From contig NZ_CAMJRK010000041.1 of the NCBI RefSeq assembly GCF_946222815.1, positions 1 to 12,943 on the forward strand: a DNA stretch of 12,943 nt, read 5' to 3'. Source of the DNA: an uncultured Leuconostoc sp. GTDB taxonomy: Bacteria > Bacillota > Bacilli > Lactobacillales > Lactobacillaceae. Shown in pieces: positions 6,321 through 12,571 of this stretch; positions within the stretch are counted from its first letter, which is position 1, and each line of letters opens with the position of its first letter. The notes under the pieces were generated by a model. It searched no databases. It saw nothing but the letters and a program-made list of their open reading frames with translations, and was not told the origin of the DNA. The translations under genes and the position numbers were made by a program.

Positions 6321-6782
6321 ATGAAAGTGTCAAAATCAATGATTGATAATGAATTACAATACAATAAAGGGTTAGATATATTAGCACGTAGTCCATTTAA
6401 GACTACGAAGCAACGCAAAGACTTACTATACTACCTATCACAATTCGAAACAAATTATATTCCTGTCACAATGGTTGACGAGTACATGCAAAAATTATAC
6501 CCTAATGTCAGTCATACAACAATTTACCGCAATATTAAGGAATTTGGTAATCTTGGTATTATTGAGCAACGATCTGAAGATGGGCAATTAAAAGTTAAAT
6601 TTCAATGCGATTTTGTAACACCTCATCATGGCCATTTTTTTTGTCAAAATTGCCATCGTGTCATTAAAATTGATTCCACGCTATCTCCTAATCTACAAGA
6701 TGATCTAAAAAAATTTGTTATATTAAATGTCAAGCTAGAAATATTTGGTTTGTGTGATATTTGTCAACAAAAGCAATCTTGA
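6321..6782 (+). CDS. Fur-family metal-dependent repressor, Zur-like
   Basis: A 153-residue member of the Fur/Zur/PerR family. The N-terminal winged helix includes TKQRKDLLYYL (29-39) and the DNA-recognition segment SHTTIYRNIKEFGNLGIIEQ (64-83). The metal-binding core is HHGHFFCQNCHRV (102-114), which carries the sensing histidines and first CxxC. The second CxxC of the structural zinc site is CDIC at residues 146-149. Fur, Zur and PerR cannot be told apart safely by sequence. The nearby GTAATAATTAC sites and zinc-type neighbours favour Zur. No Shine-Dalgarno sequence precedes the ATG at 6321 (TTAACTTAAAA), and the next ATG at 6339 has none either, so a leaderless or near-leaderless mRNA is possible. 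A terminator follows the stop. Confidence 0.9.
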   Translation: MKVSKSMIDNELQYNKGLDILARSPFKTTKQRKDLLYYLSQFETNYIPVTMVDEYMQKLYPNVSHTTIYRNIKEFGNLGIIEQRSEDGQLKVKFQCDFVTPHHGHFFCQNCHRVIKIDSTLSPNLQDDLKKFVILNVKLEIFGLCDICQQKQS

Positions 6783-6795
6783 TAAACAAAAAGCA

Positions 6796-6826
6796 AATAA
6801 TCGTATGCTTGCCGATTATTAGTTTT
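6796..6826 (+). terminator. Terminator of the Fur-family gene
   Basis: AATAATCG and CGATTATT (6796-6803, 6813-6820) form an 8-bp stem with a 9-base loop followed by AGTTTT. Confidence 0.7.
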
Positions 6827-6842
6827 AATTTCAAAAAAACTA

Positions 6843-6871
6843 TTGACAACTCATCAAATTCTTAGTATTCT
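6843..6871 (+). promoter_or_regulatory. Promoter of the tryptophan transporter operon
   Basis: A consensus -35 TTGACA (6843-6848), a 17-base spacer and -10 TATTCT (6866-6871). Transcription should start near 6878, about 20 bases before the leader-peptide ATG. Confidence 0.85.
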
Positions 6872-6898
6872 TAATTTATAAATAACTCGGAGAATAAC

Positions 6899-6946
6899 AT
6901 GCAAAAAGTGATAGCACAACTTAACAATGCCTGGTGGCGTCGGTAA
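6899..6946 (+). CDS. Tryptophan leader peptide (15 residues, tandem Trp codons)
   Basis: A 15-codon reading frame, MQKVIAQLNNAWWRR, with a GGAG ribosome site 6 bases upstream and a strong promoter in front. Two adjacent UGG codons (6932-6937) stand four codons from the stop. Tandem Trp codons are very improbable by chance in so short a frame and are the hallmark of ribosome-mediated attenuation, as in the E. coli trpL leader. The sequence that can pair with the downstream antiterminator strand begins at the last base of the second UGG, so a ribosome stalled for lack of Trp-tRNA would cover it. The peptide itself probably has no function beyond sensing. Confidence 0.88.
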   Translation: MQKVIAQLNNAWWRR

Positions 6947-7065
6947 AGTCAGCTTTTCGGTAACGGATAAAGCTGATGTTTAAAACATTTGTTTTATCCA
7001 TACCGACGCATTTTGTGTAGCAATCGAGTCTGTATGGGAATTATGCCATGCAGACTTTTCTTTTG
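6937..7065 (+). promoter_or_regulatory. Ribosome-mediated transcription attenuator for trpXYZ
   Basis: Four segments can be read. Segment 1 is GCGTCGGTA (6937-6945). Segment 2 is CCATACCGACGC (6998-7009). Segment 3 is GTCTGTATGG (7028-7037). Segment 4 is CCATGCAGAC (7046-7055), followed by TTTTCTTTT. Segments 1 and 2 pair over 9 perfect bp. Segments 2 and 3 pair over 9 of 10 bp as the antiterminator. Segments 3 and 4 form an 11-bp terminator (7027-7037 with 7046-7056, one G-U). Inside the 1:2 domain are TCAGCTTT/AAAGCTGA (6949-6956, 6969-6976) and ATGTTTAAAACAT (6976-6988). Stalling at the Trp codons hides segment 1 and should allow 2:3 and read-through; ample Trp should allow 1:2 and then 3:4 termination. 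Confidence 0.85.
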
Positions 7066-7109
7066 ACCTTGGAAAGCCTTGTATGGCCGTCCAAGGTCAA
7101 TTTTATTTT
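7063..7109 (+). terminator. Second leader terminator upstream of trpX
   Basis: TTGACCTTGG and CCAAGGTCAA (7063-7072, 7091-7100) form a perfect 10-bp stem followed by TTTTATTTT. The loop contains TGTATGG (7080-7086), a copy of the 5' arm of the first terminator (7031-7037). It would stop all read-through unless it too is controlled. Confidence 0.75.
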
Positions 7110-7131
7110 AGGGAAATTTCGGAGAAAAATG

Positions 7132-8136
7132 ATGAACAAACGTCTTATATCTACCATTGCAATTATTGTTGCTTTTCTAGCAGTTGCCTTTGTTGCCACA
7201 GGTAAACCAGCGCAGCAAACAAAAAACAAAGATTATGTGCCAACAGTTGGTATACTACAACTCGTAACACACCCTGCACTTGATGAAATTCATCGTGGTA
7301 TCGTAGCTGGTTTAAAAACACAAGGTTATTCGGGTAAAAAAATTAAAATTGATTACCAAAATGCCCAAGCTAATCAAGCTAACCTGAAGACAATGTCACA
7401 AAAATTTACTAACGAAAATGCTGATTTGACGCTTGGTATCGCAACACCAGCAGCCTTATCTTTGGCTAAAACCGCTGATGGTAACAGCCCAGTTATTTTA
7501 GCTGGTATCACTGATCCAGCTGGTTCTGGATTAGTTAAGAGCGCCCAACGTCCCGGTGCCAATATCACTGGCACCTCTGGTGATTCACCTTTAGAACAGC
7601 ATCTCAATGTTATCAAACAAGTCGTGCCCAACGCTAAAAAACTAGGTATCATCTATACCACATCTGATCATGGTGGCGAATACAATGCTAAGAAAATGGC
7701 TCAACTTGCCAAAACAGCTGGCTACGATGTGCATATGTATACAATTTCGACAACAAATGATATGCAGCAAGTAGCTGAAACAATGGCTAGTCAGGTGGAT
7801 GTCGTGTACGCGCCACAAGATAATGGTGTGGCCAGTGCCATGAAGACACTCATTAATATCACTAATAAAGACAATATCCCAGTCATTCCAGCTGTTGATA
7901 CAATGGTAAAAGATGGCGGTGTGGCAACAATTTCAGTTAGCCAATATGATATTGGTTATCAAGCAGGCATTATGGCGGGTCAAGTGTTAAAAGGCAAAGA
8001 CACGGCAACTTATCCCGTTAAAACAATTACCAAAGGCGACATGGTGATTAATTTAAAACAAGCTAAACTACTTGGTTTACGGTTACCAGCAGACATGATA
8101 AAGACAGCAGAGACTAAAGGTGAGGTGTTCAAATGA
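7132..8136 (+). CDS. trpX: Tryptophan ABC transporter, substrate-binding protein
   Basis: A 334-residue binding protein of the ABC_sub_bind type (the TrpX-like family of Gram-positive bacteria). The N-terminus (KR then a hydrophobic run at about 4-23) is a signal or anchor segment. Two Rossmann-like lobes follow, with typical stretches such as GILQLVTHPALDEIHRGI and ILAGITDPAGSGLV. The protein contains no cysteine, so it is not a lipoprotein and probably stays tethered by its uncleaved hydrophobic N-terminus. The ATG at 7132 lies 7 bases after GGAG; ATG 7129 is the alternative. The frame is open back to an ATG at 7048, but that runs through the attenuator hairpins. Tryptophan as ligand is inferred from the leader peptide. 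Confidence 0.9.
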   Translation: MNKRLISTIAIIVAFLAVAFVATGKPAQQTKNKDYVPTVGILQLVTHPALDEIHRGIVAGLKTQGYSGKKIKIDYQNAQANQANLKTMSQKFTNENADLTLGIATPAALSLAKTADGNSPVILAGITDPAGSGLVKSAQRPGANITGTSGDSPLEQHLNVIKQVVPNAKKLGIIYTTSDHGGEYNAKKMAQLAKTAGYDVHMYTISTTNDMQQVAETMASQVDVVYAPQDNGVASAMKTLINITNKDNIPVIPAVDTMVKDGGVATISVSQYDIGYQAGIMAGQVLKGKDTATYPVKTITKGDMVINLKQAKLLGLRLPADMIKTAETKGEVFK

Positions 8137-9032
8137 GTATTATTGTATCTAGTATCGGGCAAGGGCTCCTATGGGCTGTACTTGGGGTAGCCTTGTTCCT
8201 CACATTTAGAATTTTAAATTTCCCTGATATGACTGTTGAGGGTTCTTTCCCCTTAGGTGCAGCGACCGCTGTTACTATGATTTCTCATGGTATTAATCCC
8301 TATTTAGCAACACTCGCAGCTTTTGTTGTCGGTGCGATTGCTGGTCTAGCAACCGGCTTGCTCTACACGAAAGGCAAGATTCCAATCTTATTGGCTGGTA
8401 TACTCGTCATGACTGCTGCGTTGTCTATTAACCTCAGGATTATGGGATCGGCCAACATCTCATTACTTAATCAAAAATCAATTTTTTCTTCCCCATTGCT
8501 ACAGGATTTACCAAAAAACTTTGACTCTGTCTTTGTTGGCTTTATCATTATCACAGTCATCACATTGGCACTCATATTTTTCTTACAAACAGAAATTGGT
8601 CAATCTTTTATTGCTACTGGTGATAATGCGAACATGGCACAATCAATTGGGATAAAAACAGATCGTATGACCATCATGGGACTGATGTTATCCAACGGCT
8701 TAATTGCTTTTGGTGGCGCAGTCATTGCCCAAAACAACGGCTACGCTGACATCAACATGGGTATTGGTATCATTGTCATTGCTTTAGCATCAATTATTAT
8801 TGGCGAAGTCGCTTTTGGCGACTTATCACTTAATGGTCGTCTGGTTGCTGTTATTGTTGGTTCAATTCTATACCGTCTTGTGCTGTTAGCCGTACTCAGT
8901 CTTGGTTTTTCAACAAACGATTTAAATTTGATTTCAGCAATTGTGCTAGCTGTTGCTATGATGCTCCCACAATTACGTAAAGCACTGAAGCTCGATACAG
9001 TAATCAAGAAAGGTGTGGCTACACATGACTGA
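8133..9032 (+). CDS. trpY: Tryptophan ABC transporter, permease
   Basis: A 299-residue membrane permease of the BPD_transp_2 (LivH/YtlC-like) type, with about eight hydrophobic segments. The N-terminus has the typical GLLWAVLGVALFLTFRILNF followed by PDMTVEGSFPLG. The segment GDNANMAQSIGIKTDRMTIMG (about 169-189) corresponds to the cytoplasmic coupling loop that contacts the ATPase. The start codon overlaps the stop of the binding-protein gene as ATGA, so translation is coupled. It forms the channel through which the substrate delivered by TrpX enters the cell. Confidence 0.92.
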   Translation: MSIIVSSIGQGLLWAVLGVALFLTFRILNFPDMTVEGSFPLGAATAVTMISHGINPYLATLAAFVVGAIAGLATGLLYTKGKIPILLAGILVMTAALSINLRIMGSANISLLNQKSIFSSPLLQDLPKNFDSVFVGFIIITVITLALIFFLQTEIGQSFIATGDNANMAQSIGIKTDRMTIMGLMLSNGLIAFGGAVIAQNNGYADINMGIGIIVIALASIIIGEVAFGDLSLNGRLVAVIVGSILYRLVLLAVLSLGFSTNDLNLISAIVLAVAMMLPQLRKALKLDTVIKKGVATHD

Positions 9033-9780
9033 CCCTGTTTTCTCACTTAAAGATATCATTGTCACTGTTGGTGACAACGTACAAATATTAAAATCACTTA
9101 ATCTCGATATTTATGAGGGTGATTTTATCACTGTTCTTGGTACCAATGGTGCAGGTAAATCGACTTTATTCAACACCATTGCTGGTAATTTATCGATTGA
9201 CTCTGGGCAATTGCTACACCACGGTCATAGTATTGCGCATGACTCTGCTGTGACGCGTACAAATTATATCGCGCGTGTTTTCCAAGACCCCAAAATGGGG
9301 ACCGCACCACGTATGACTGTTGCTGAAAACCTGTTGCTTGCTGAAAAACGTGGTCAAAAACGGACATTACGTAGCCGTGGTTTGACTAAGGAAAAACTCA
9401 GCGAATATGCTAAAATCACGCAAGTGATGGGCAATAATTTAGACACGCGTTTGAATACAGCAACTGGTAATTTGTCCGGTGGTCAACGTCAAGCACTTAG
9501 TTTTCTCATGGCAACCCGCGTAAAACCTGAACTGTTACTGTTAGATGAACATACAGCAGCGTTAGATCCAAAAACTTCTGAACAATTGATGTTAGCCACT
9601 AATCAGCAAGTCACTGAGAACCAATTAACAGCCCTAATGATTACCCATAATTTAGCCGACGCGTTGAAATATGGTAACCGCCTCATTATTCTCAATGCTG
9701 GTGATATTGTGCTTGATGTACGTGGTCAGGATAAATCAGCCTTAAATGAAGCAGACATTCTCAAATATTTTATTGCTTAA
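9025..9780 (+). CDS. trpZ: Tryptophan ABC transporter, ATP-binding protein
   Basis: A 251-residue ABC ATPase with every expected motif: Walker A GTNGAGKST at 39-47, Q-loop Q87, signature LSGGQ at 150-154, Walker B LLLLDE at 170-175 and switch histidine H208 in ITHN. It powers import through the preceding permease. The ATG at 9025 overlaps the permease stop codon (ATGACTGA), with AAAGG 11 bases upstream; GTG at 9013 is an alternative that would add four residues. It is the last gene of the operon, which ends in a 48-bp palindromic terminator. Confidence 0.93.
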   Translation: MTDPVFSLKDIIVTVGDNVQILKSLNLDIYEGDFITVLGTNGAGKSTLFNTIAGNLSIDSGQLLHHGHSIAHDSAVTRTNYIARVFQDPKMGTAPRMTVAENLLLAEKRGQKRTLRSRGLTKEKLSEYAKITQVMGNNLDTRLNTATGNLSGGQRQALSFLMATRVKPELLLLDEHTAALDPKTSEQLMLATNQQVTENQLTALMITHNLADALKYGNRLIILNAGDIVLDVRGQDKSALNEADILKYFIA

Positions 9781-9785
9781 TCTTC

Positions 9786-9838
9786 ATAAAGGGCATCGCA
9801 ATGTTTCACGTGAAACATTACGATGCCCTTTATTTTCA
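9786..9838 (+). terminator. 48-bp palindromic terminator of the trpXYZ operon
   Basis: The arms 9786-9809 and 9810-9833 are complementary except for one C-A pair (9799 with 9820), with no loop bases, followed by a T-rich tail. It is far longer than a normal terminator because its centre is a parS site. Confidence 0.8.
9802..9817. other. parS centromere-like site (ParB/Spo0J binding)
   Basis: TGTTTCACGTGAAACA is a perfect 16-bp palindrome and an exact match to the bacterial chromosomal parS consensus TGTTNCACGTGAAACA. ParB loads onto such sites to recruit SMC and segregate the origin region; most sites lie in the origin-proximal part of the chromosome. This one is placed between two genes, inside a terminator. 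Confidence 0.85.
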
Positions 9839-9845
9839 ATATGTG

Positions 9846-9851
9846 TATAAT
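9846..9851 (+). promoter_or_regulatory. Putative -10 box for the hydroxyacid dehydrogenase
   Basis: A consensus TATAAT stands 38 bases before the ATG, just past the palindromic terminator. No good -35 is seen 17 bases upstream. A second candidate, TATACT at 9870-9875, lies too close to the ribosome site. Confidence 0.4.
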
Positions 9852-9888
9852 CTAATTAAAGACACATTTTATACTAACGAGGTAAAAC

Positions 9889-10803
9889 ATGCGGAAAATT
9901 GGTGTTGTCGGTATTGGACATGTTGGCGCAACGGTCGCCCATATTATTATTGCGCAAGGTTTAGCTGATGAATTAGTTGTAGTAGACAAAAATTCAGATA
10001 AAGTAGCAGCAGACGCCTTAGACTTTCGTGACGCTGCTAGTCTGCTTAGTACGCACGTAACTGTTCATGCAGGCACGGTTGCTGACTTAACAGATGCAGA
10101 CCTTGTGATTTCGGCTCTTGGCCATATTGATTTAATCAAACCAGGTGGTAATCGTTTCACTGAGCTTAAAGCAAACACACCTGAAGTACAACAAGTTGGC
10201 GCTGATTTGAAAAAAGCAGGCTTCCATGGTGTGCTGATTGTGATTTCAAATCCCGTTGATGTGATTACAGGTATTTATCAACAAGCAACCGGATTGCCTA
10301 CCAATCAGGTATTTGGTACTGGTACATATCTTGACACAGCACGCCTCAAACGTGTTCTGGGAGAAGCGTTGCAGGTTGATCCTCGTAGTGTGCAAGGTTA
10401 TATGTTAGGTGAACACGGTGACTCACAATTTGCCGCTTGGTCAACCGTAAAAATTCTTGGTCAAGACATACAAACCTTAATTGCGCAACACCATTTAGAC
10501 CTCGATAAAATTGCTAATGATGCCAGAGTTGGTGGTTTTACTGTTTTTAATGGTAAAAAATATACTAATTTTGCCATTGCACATGCTGCCGTATCCTTGG
10601 CACAACTTGTCTTATCTGATGCACGCAACGAAGCGATTGTGTCTCACTATGATGGCAAATTCAACAGTTATATCTCAACACCAGCTATCATTGGCCGCGG
10701 TGGCGTTGTGCAGACATTTGACTTGCCTCTGACACCAGATGAAGAAATCGCGTTACAACAGTCAGCTGATGCTATTGCTGAAAAAACAGCAGATTATTTG
10801 TAA
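9889..10803 (+). CDS. L-2-hydroxyisocaproate dehydrogenase-type NAD-dependent 2-hydroxyacid dehydrogenase
   Basis: A 304-residue member of the lactate/malate dehydrogenase family. It reduces 2-oxo acids to L-2-hydroxy acids with NADH. The nucleotide fold has GIGHVG (8-13) and D33, which selects NAD over NADP. Catalytic residues are R89, D149 and R152 (LDTAR) and H176 in GEHGDS. The substrate loop reads GHIDLIKPGGNRF rather than the GAxQKPGETR of true L-lactate dehydrogenase, so the lactate-specifying Gln is absent. The loop and the block FHGVLIVISNPVDVIT match, from memory, Weissella confusa L-HicDH. Substrates are likely larger branched or aromatic 2-oxo acids from amino-acid transamination. 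The ATG has a GAGG site 6 bases upstream. It is probably monocistronic, ending at the terminator 10876-10929. Confidence 0.88.
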   Translation: MRKIGVVGIGHVGATVAHIIIAQGLADELVVVDKNSDKVAADALDFRDAASLLSTHVTVHAGTVADLTDADLVISALGHIDLIKPGGNRFTELKANTPEVQQVGADLKKAGFHGVLIVISNPVDVITGIYQQATGLPTNQVFGTGTYLDTARLKRVLGEALQVDPRSVQGYMLGEHGDSQFAAWSTVKILGQDIQTLIAQHHLDLDKIANDARVGGFTVFNGKKYTNFAIAHAAVSLAQLVLSDARNEAIVSHYDGKFNSYISTPAIIGRGGVVQTFDLPLTPDEEIALQQSADAIAEKTADYL

Positions 10804-10875
10804 TCGGTATCTAAGTTACTCAATATATGTCTCCCACTACTTTCAATAGCTATCACATGACCCATTAAAATAAAC

Positions 10876-10929
10876 AATGCCATATACCTCAAAAGTAACG
10901 TTAACTTACGAAGTATATGGCATTATTTT
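10876..10929. terminator. Bidirectional terminator between convergent genes
   Basis: A perfect 12-bp stem (10876-10887 with 10913-10924) encloses a loop with its own weak hairpin and is followed by ATTTTT on the plus strand. It serves the dehydrogenase from the left and probably the oxidoreductase from the right. Confidence 0.7.
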
Positions 10930-10938
10930 TATCCCCTA

Positions 10939-11982
10939 CTATAACGACTTACCATCCCAACTAACCACGGTTACCTTGCCAATCATATGCCCTGATTCTA
11001 CATCAGCGTGTGCTTGTTTCATATTATCAGCATTAATTGGCTGGTAAATTTTTGTTACAATGGGTTGTAGTTTTTCTTCCTCATACAACTTTGCCAAATG
11101 GCCTAAAATGTCATGCTGACTAATCATGTCTTCAGTCTGATAGTATGATTTACTATACATCCATTCCCAACTGAAAGTCACCCGCTTTTTAGTCAATTTT
11201 TGAAGATCAATTAATCGATGATTTTCTGTCGTAGCAACAACCTGCCCATCTGGCTTGATTAATTCAGCAATCTCATGCCAATGTGCATCTAAATTGTTCA
11301 GATTTAAAATATAGTCAACATATTGATGACCAGTTTTGTGAACTTGCATGATTAAGTCTTCATGATGATCGACAACATCACTTGCACCCAACTTTTTAAC
11401 CCATGCCACTGATTCTGGCTTTGAAGCAGTGGCTATGACAGTTAACCCAGCTAATTTTGCAAGTTGAATAGCTATAGAACCCACACCACCAGAACCATTA
11501 ATAATTAAAATGGCCTTTTTAGTATTATTCCCAGACCAATTAATATTGAGCTTTTCAAATAGTGATTCATAAGCAGTTAACCCTACTAACGGTATCGCTG
11601 CTGCCTGTGAATCGTCTAAATTATGAGGGGCTAAACTAACAATTCTTTCATCCACCAATTGCTGTTGTGCGTTGCTCCCTGACCTTGTAAAATCCCCTGC
11701 ATACCATACGCGATCACCGATATTAAAAAGTGATACGTTGTCACCTTTTGCAACAACCGTACCCACAGCATCCCAACCAATAATTTTTGGTTTGACTAAC
11801 TTATTTTTTCGACCACCTTTACGAACAAATGTATCAACAGGATTAACTGAAACACCTGCAATTTCAACGAGAATGTCATGTCCGCTGGCATTTGGTGTAT
11901 CAATTGACACATCCTCAAAACTATCGCTATCCATAATAGGTAAGTGGCGATAAAATCCAACTGCCTTTACTTGTTTTGTCAT
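10939..11982 (-). CDS. Quinone-oxidoreductase-type dehydrogenase (zinc-binding alcohol dehydrogenase family, MDR superfamily)
   Basis: A 347-residue medium-chain dehydrogenase/reductase. The N-terminal GroES-like domain carries the SVNPVDTFVRKGG segment typical of quinone oxidoreductases and of the zinc-binding alcohol dehydrogenase family protein group. No catalytic-zinc cysteine is present in that segment, so despite the family name it is probably zinc-free. The nucleotide fold has INGSGGVGSIAIQLAK, preferring NADPH in relatives. The likely job is reduction of quinones or reactive enals and ketones. The start at 11982 has a perfect AGGAGG 7 bases upstream; an upstream ATG at 12000 would place that ribosome site inside the gene. 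It is divergent from a redox-type HxlR regulator that probably controls it. Confidence 0.9.
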   Translation of the reverse strand: MTKQVKAVGFYRHLPIMDSDSFEDVSIDTPNASGHDILVEIAGVSVNPVDTFVRKGGRKNKLVKPKIIGWDAVGTVVAKGDNVSLFNIGDRVWYAGDFTRSGSNAQQQLVDERIVSLAPHNLDDSQAAAIPLVGLTAYESLFEKLNINWSGNNTKKAILIINGSGGVGSIAIQLAKLAGLTVIATASKPESVAWVKKLGASDVVDHHEDLIMQVHKTGHQYVDYILNLNNLDAHWHEIAELIKPDGQVVATTENHRLIDLQKLTKKRVTFSWEWMYSKSYYQTEDMISQHDILGHLAKLYEEEKLQPIVTKIYQPINADNMKQAHADVESGHMIGKVTVVSWDGKSL

Positions 11983-12005
11983 TTTCTTGCCTCCTGACAA
12001 GACTA

Positions 12006-12033
12006 ATGATAGCCCTTTTTTTAAAATTGTTAA
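12006..12033 (-). promoter_or_regulatory. Promoter of the oxidoreductase gene
   Basis: On the minus strand, TTAACA (12028-12033), a 16-base spacer and TATCAT (12006-12011). Each box matches consensus at five of six positions. Confidence 0.6.
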
Positions 12034-12036
12034 GAC

Positions 12037-12090
12037 GTGAATTTAATGGCACTAAGTGCCTGAATATAGACTAGGTGCCTTTTAATTCAC
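12037..12090. promoter_or_regulatory. Divergent operator: long imperfect inverted repeat with an inner palindrome
   Basis: GTGAATTTAATGGCAC (12037-12052) and GTGCCTTTTAATTCAC (12075-12090) are complementary at 14 of 16 positions. The left arm also overlaps the perfect palindrome GGCACTAAGTGCC (12048-12060). The repeat lies between the two divergent promoters, as expected for an HxlR-family operator. Confidence 0.6.
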
Positions 12091-12111
12091 CTGATTTTTC
12101 TACCTGATACA

Positions 12112-12120
12112 TGCTATGAT
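12112..12120 (+). promoter_or_regulatory. Extended -10 promoter of the HxlR-type gene
   Basis: TGCTATGAT is an extended -10 element (TGn plus TATGAT) 32 bases before the chosen start codon. No clear -35 accompanies it. Confidence 0.55.
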
Positions 12121-12151
12121 AAAGTCAGTAAAAATTAAAGGTGATCTGAAA

Positions 12152-12484
12152 ATGAAAGAAATTTATGATTGTGACTTAGGCTGCCCCGTTCAGAACACAC
12201 TACAATTCATATCTGGCAAATGGAAAGGTGTTATACTTTATCATATTTTTAAAAATGATGTTTTGAGATTCTCAGAATTACAAACAAAGCTACCTTATGT
12301 TTCGAAAAGAATGCTTGCAAAGCAATTATCAGAATTGGAAGCAGATGGCATATTAGATAAACGCGTTTATCCCGTCATTCCGGTTAAAACAGAGTATCGG
12401 GTTACTAAATTAGGCAGTAGCCTCTATCCCGTTATTGACGCGATGGAAATATGGGGAACCAACTACACCCAACTGGTTAAGTAA
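12152..12484 (+). CDS. HxlR/DUF24-family winged-helix regulator, probably redox or electrophile sensing
   Basis: A 110-residue regulator of the HxlR (MarR/DUF24) family. CPVQNTLQFISGKWKGVILYHI (11-32) is the family's N-terminal signature. The winged helix follows, with recognition segment SKRMLAKQLSELEADGILDKRVYP. C11, in the CP motif, aligns with the redox-active Cys6 of YodB, and a further C7 lies four residues before it. Relatives such as YodB, HypR and QorR sense quinones, diamide or hypochlorite through such cysteines and derepress a neighbouring oxidoreductase, which is the arrangement here. The ATG at 12152 has AAAGGTGA 8 bases upstream; the upstream ATG at 12116 lies within the -10 box. 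No convincing terminator is seen after the stop. Confidence 0.9.
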   Translation: MKEIYDCDLGCPVQNTLQFISGKWKGVILYHIFKNDVLRFSELQTKLPYVSKRMLAKQLSELEADGILDKRVYPVIPVKTEYRVTKLGSSLYPVIDAMEIWGTNYTQLVK

Positions 12485-12537
12485 GCATTTTTGATCAACA
12501 CAGTTAATGTCATTTTTTAAGCGTTCAAATCAATTTA

Positions 12538-12565
12538 TTGATATTTATTCTAGGTCTGGTATAAT
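12538..12565 (+). promoter_or_regulatory. Promoter of the antitoxin RNA
   Basis: TTGATA (12538-12543), a 16-base spacer and a perfect TATAAT (12560-12565), extended by TGG just before it (12557-12559). This is among the strongest promoters in the window, as expected for an unstable antitoxin RNA that must be made in excess. Confidence 0.75.
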
Positions 12566-12571
12566 TAAGGC

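Noticed and set aside
6878..7109. A T-box riboswitch in front of the Trp importer
   Set aside because: I see no T-box consensus or specifier-loop stem; the hairpins are explained by the leader-peptide attenuator.
8741..9046. Minus-strand open frame of 101 codons opposite the permease gene
   Set aside because: It lies antisense to a well-supported membrane protein gene with no ribosome site; a shadow frame.
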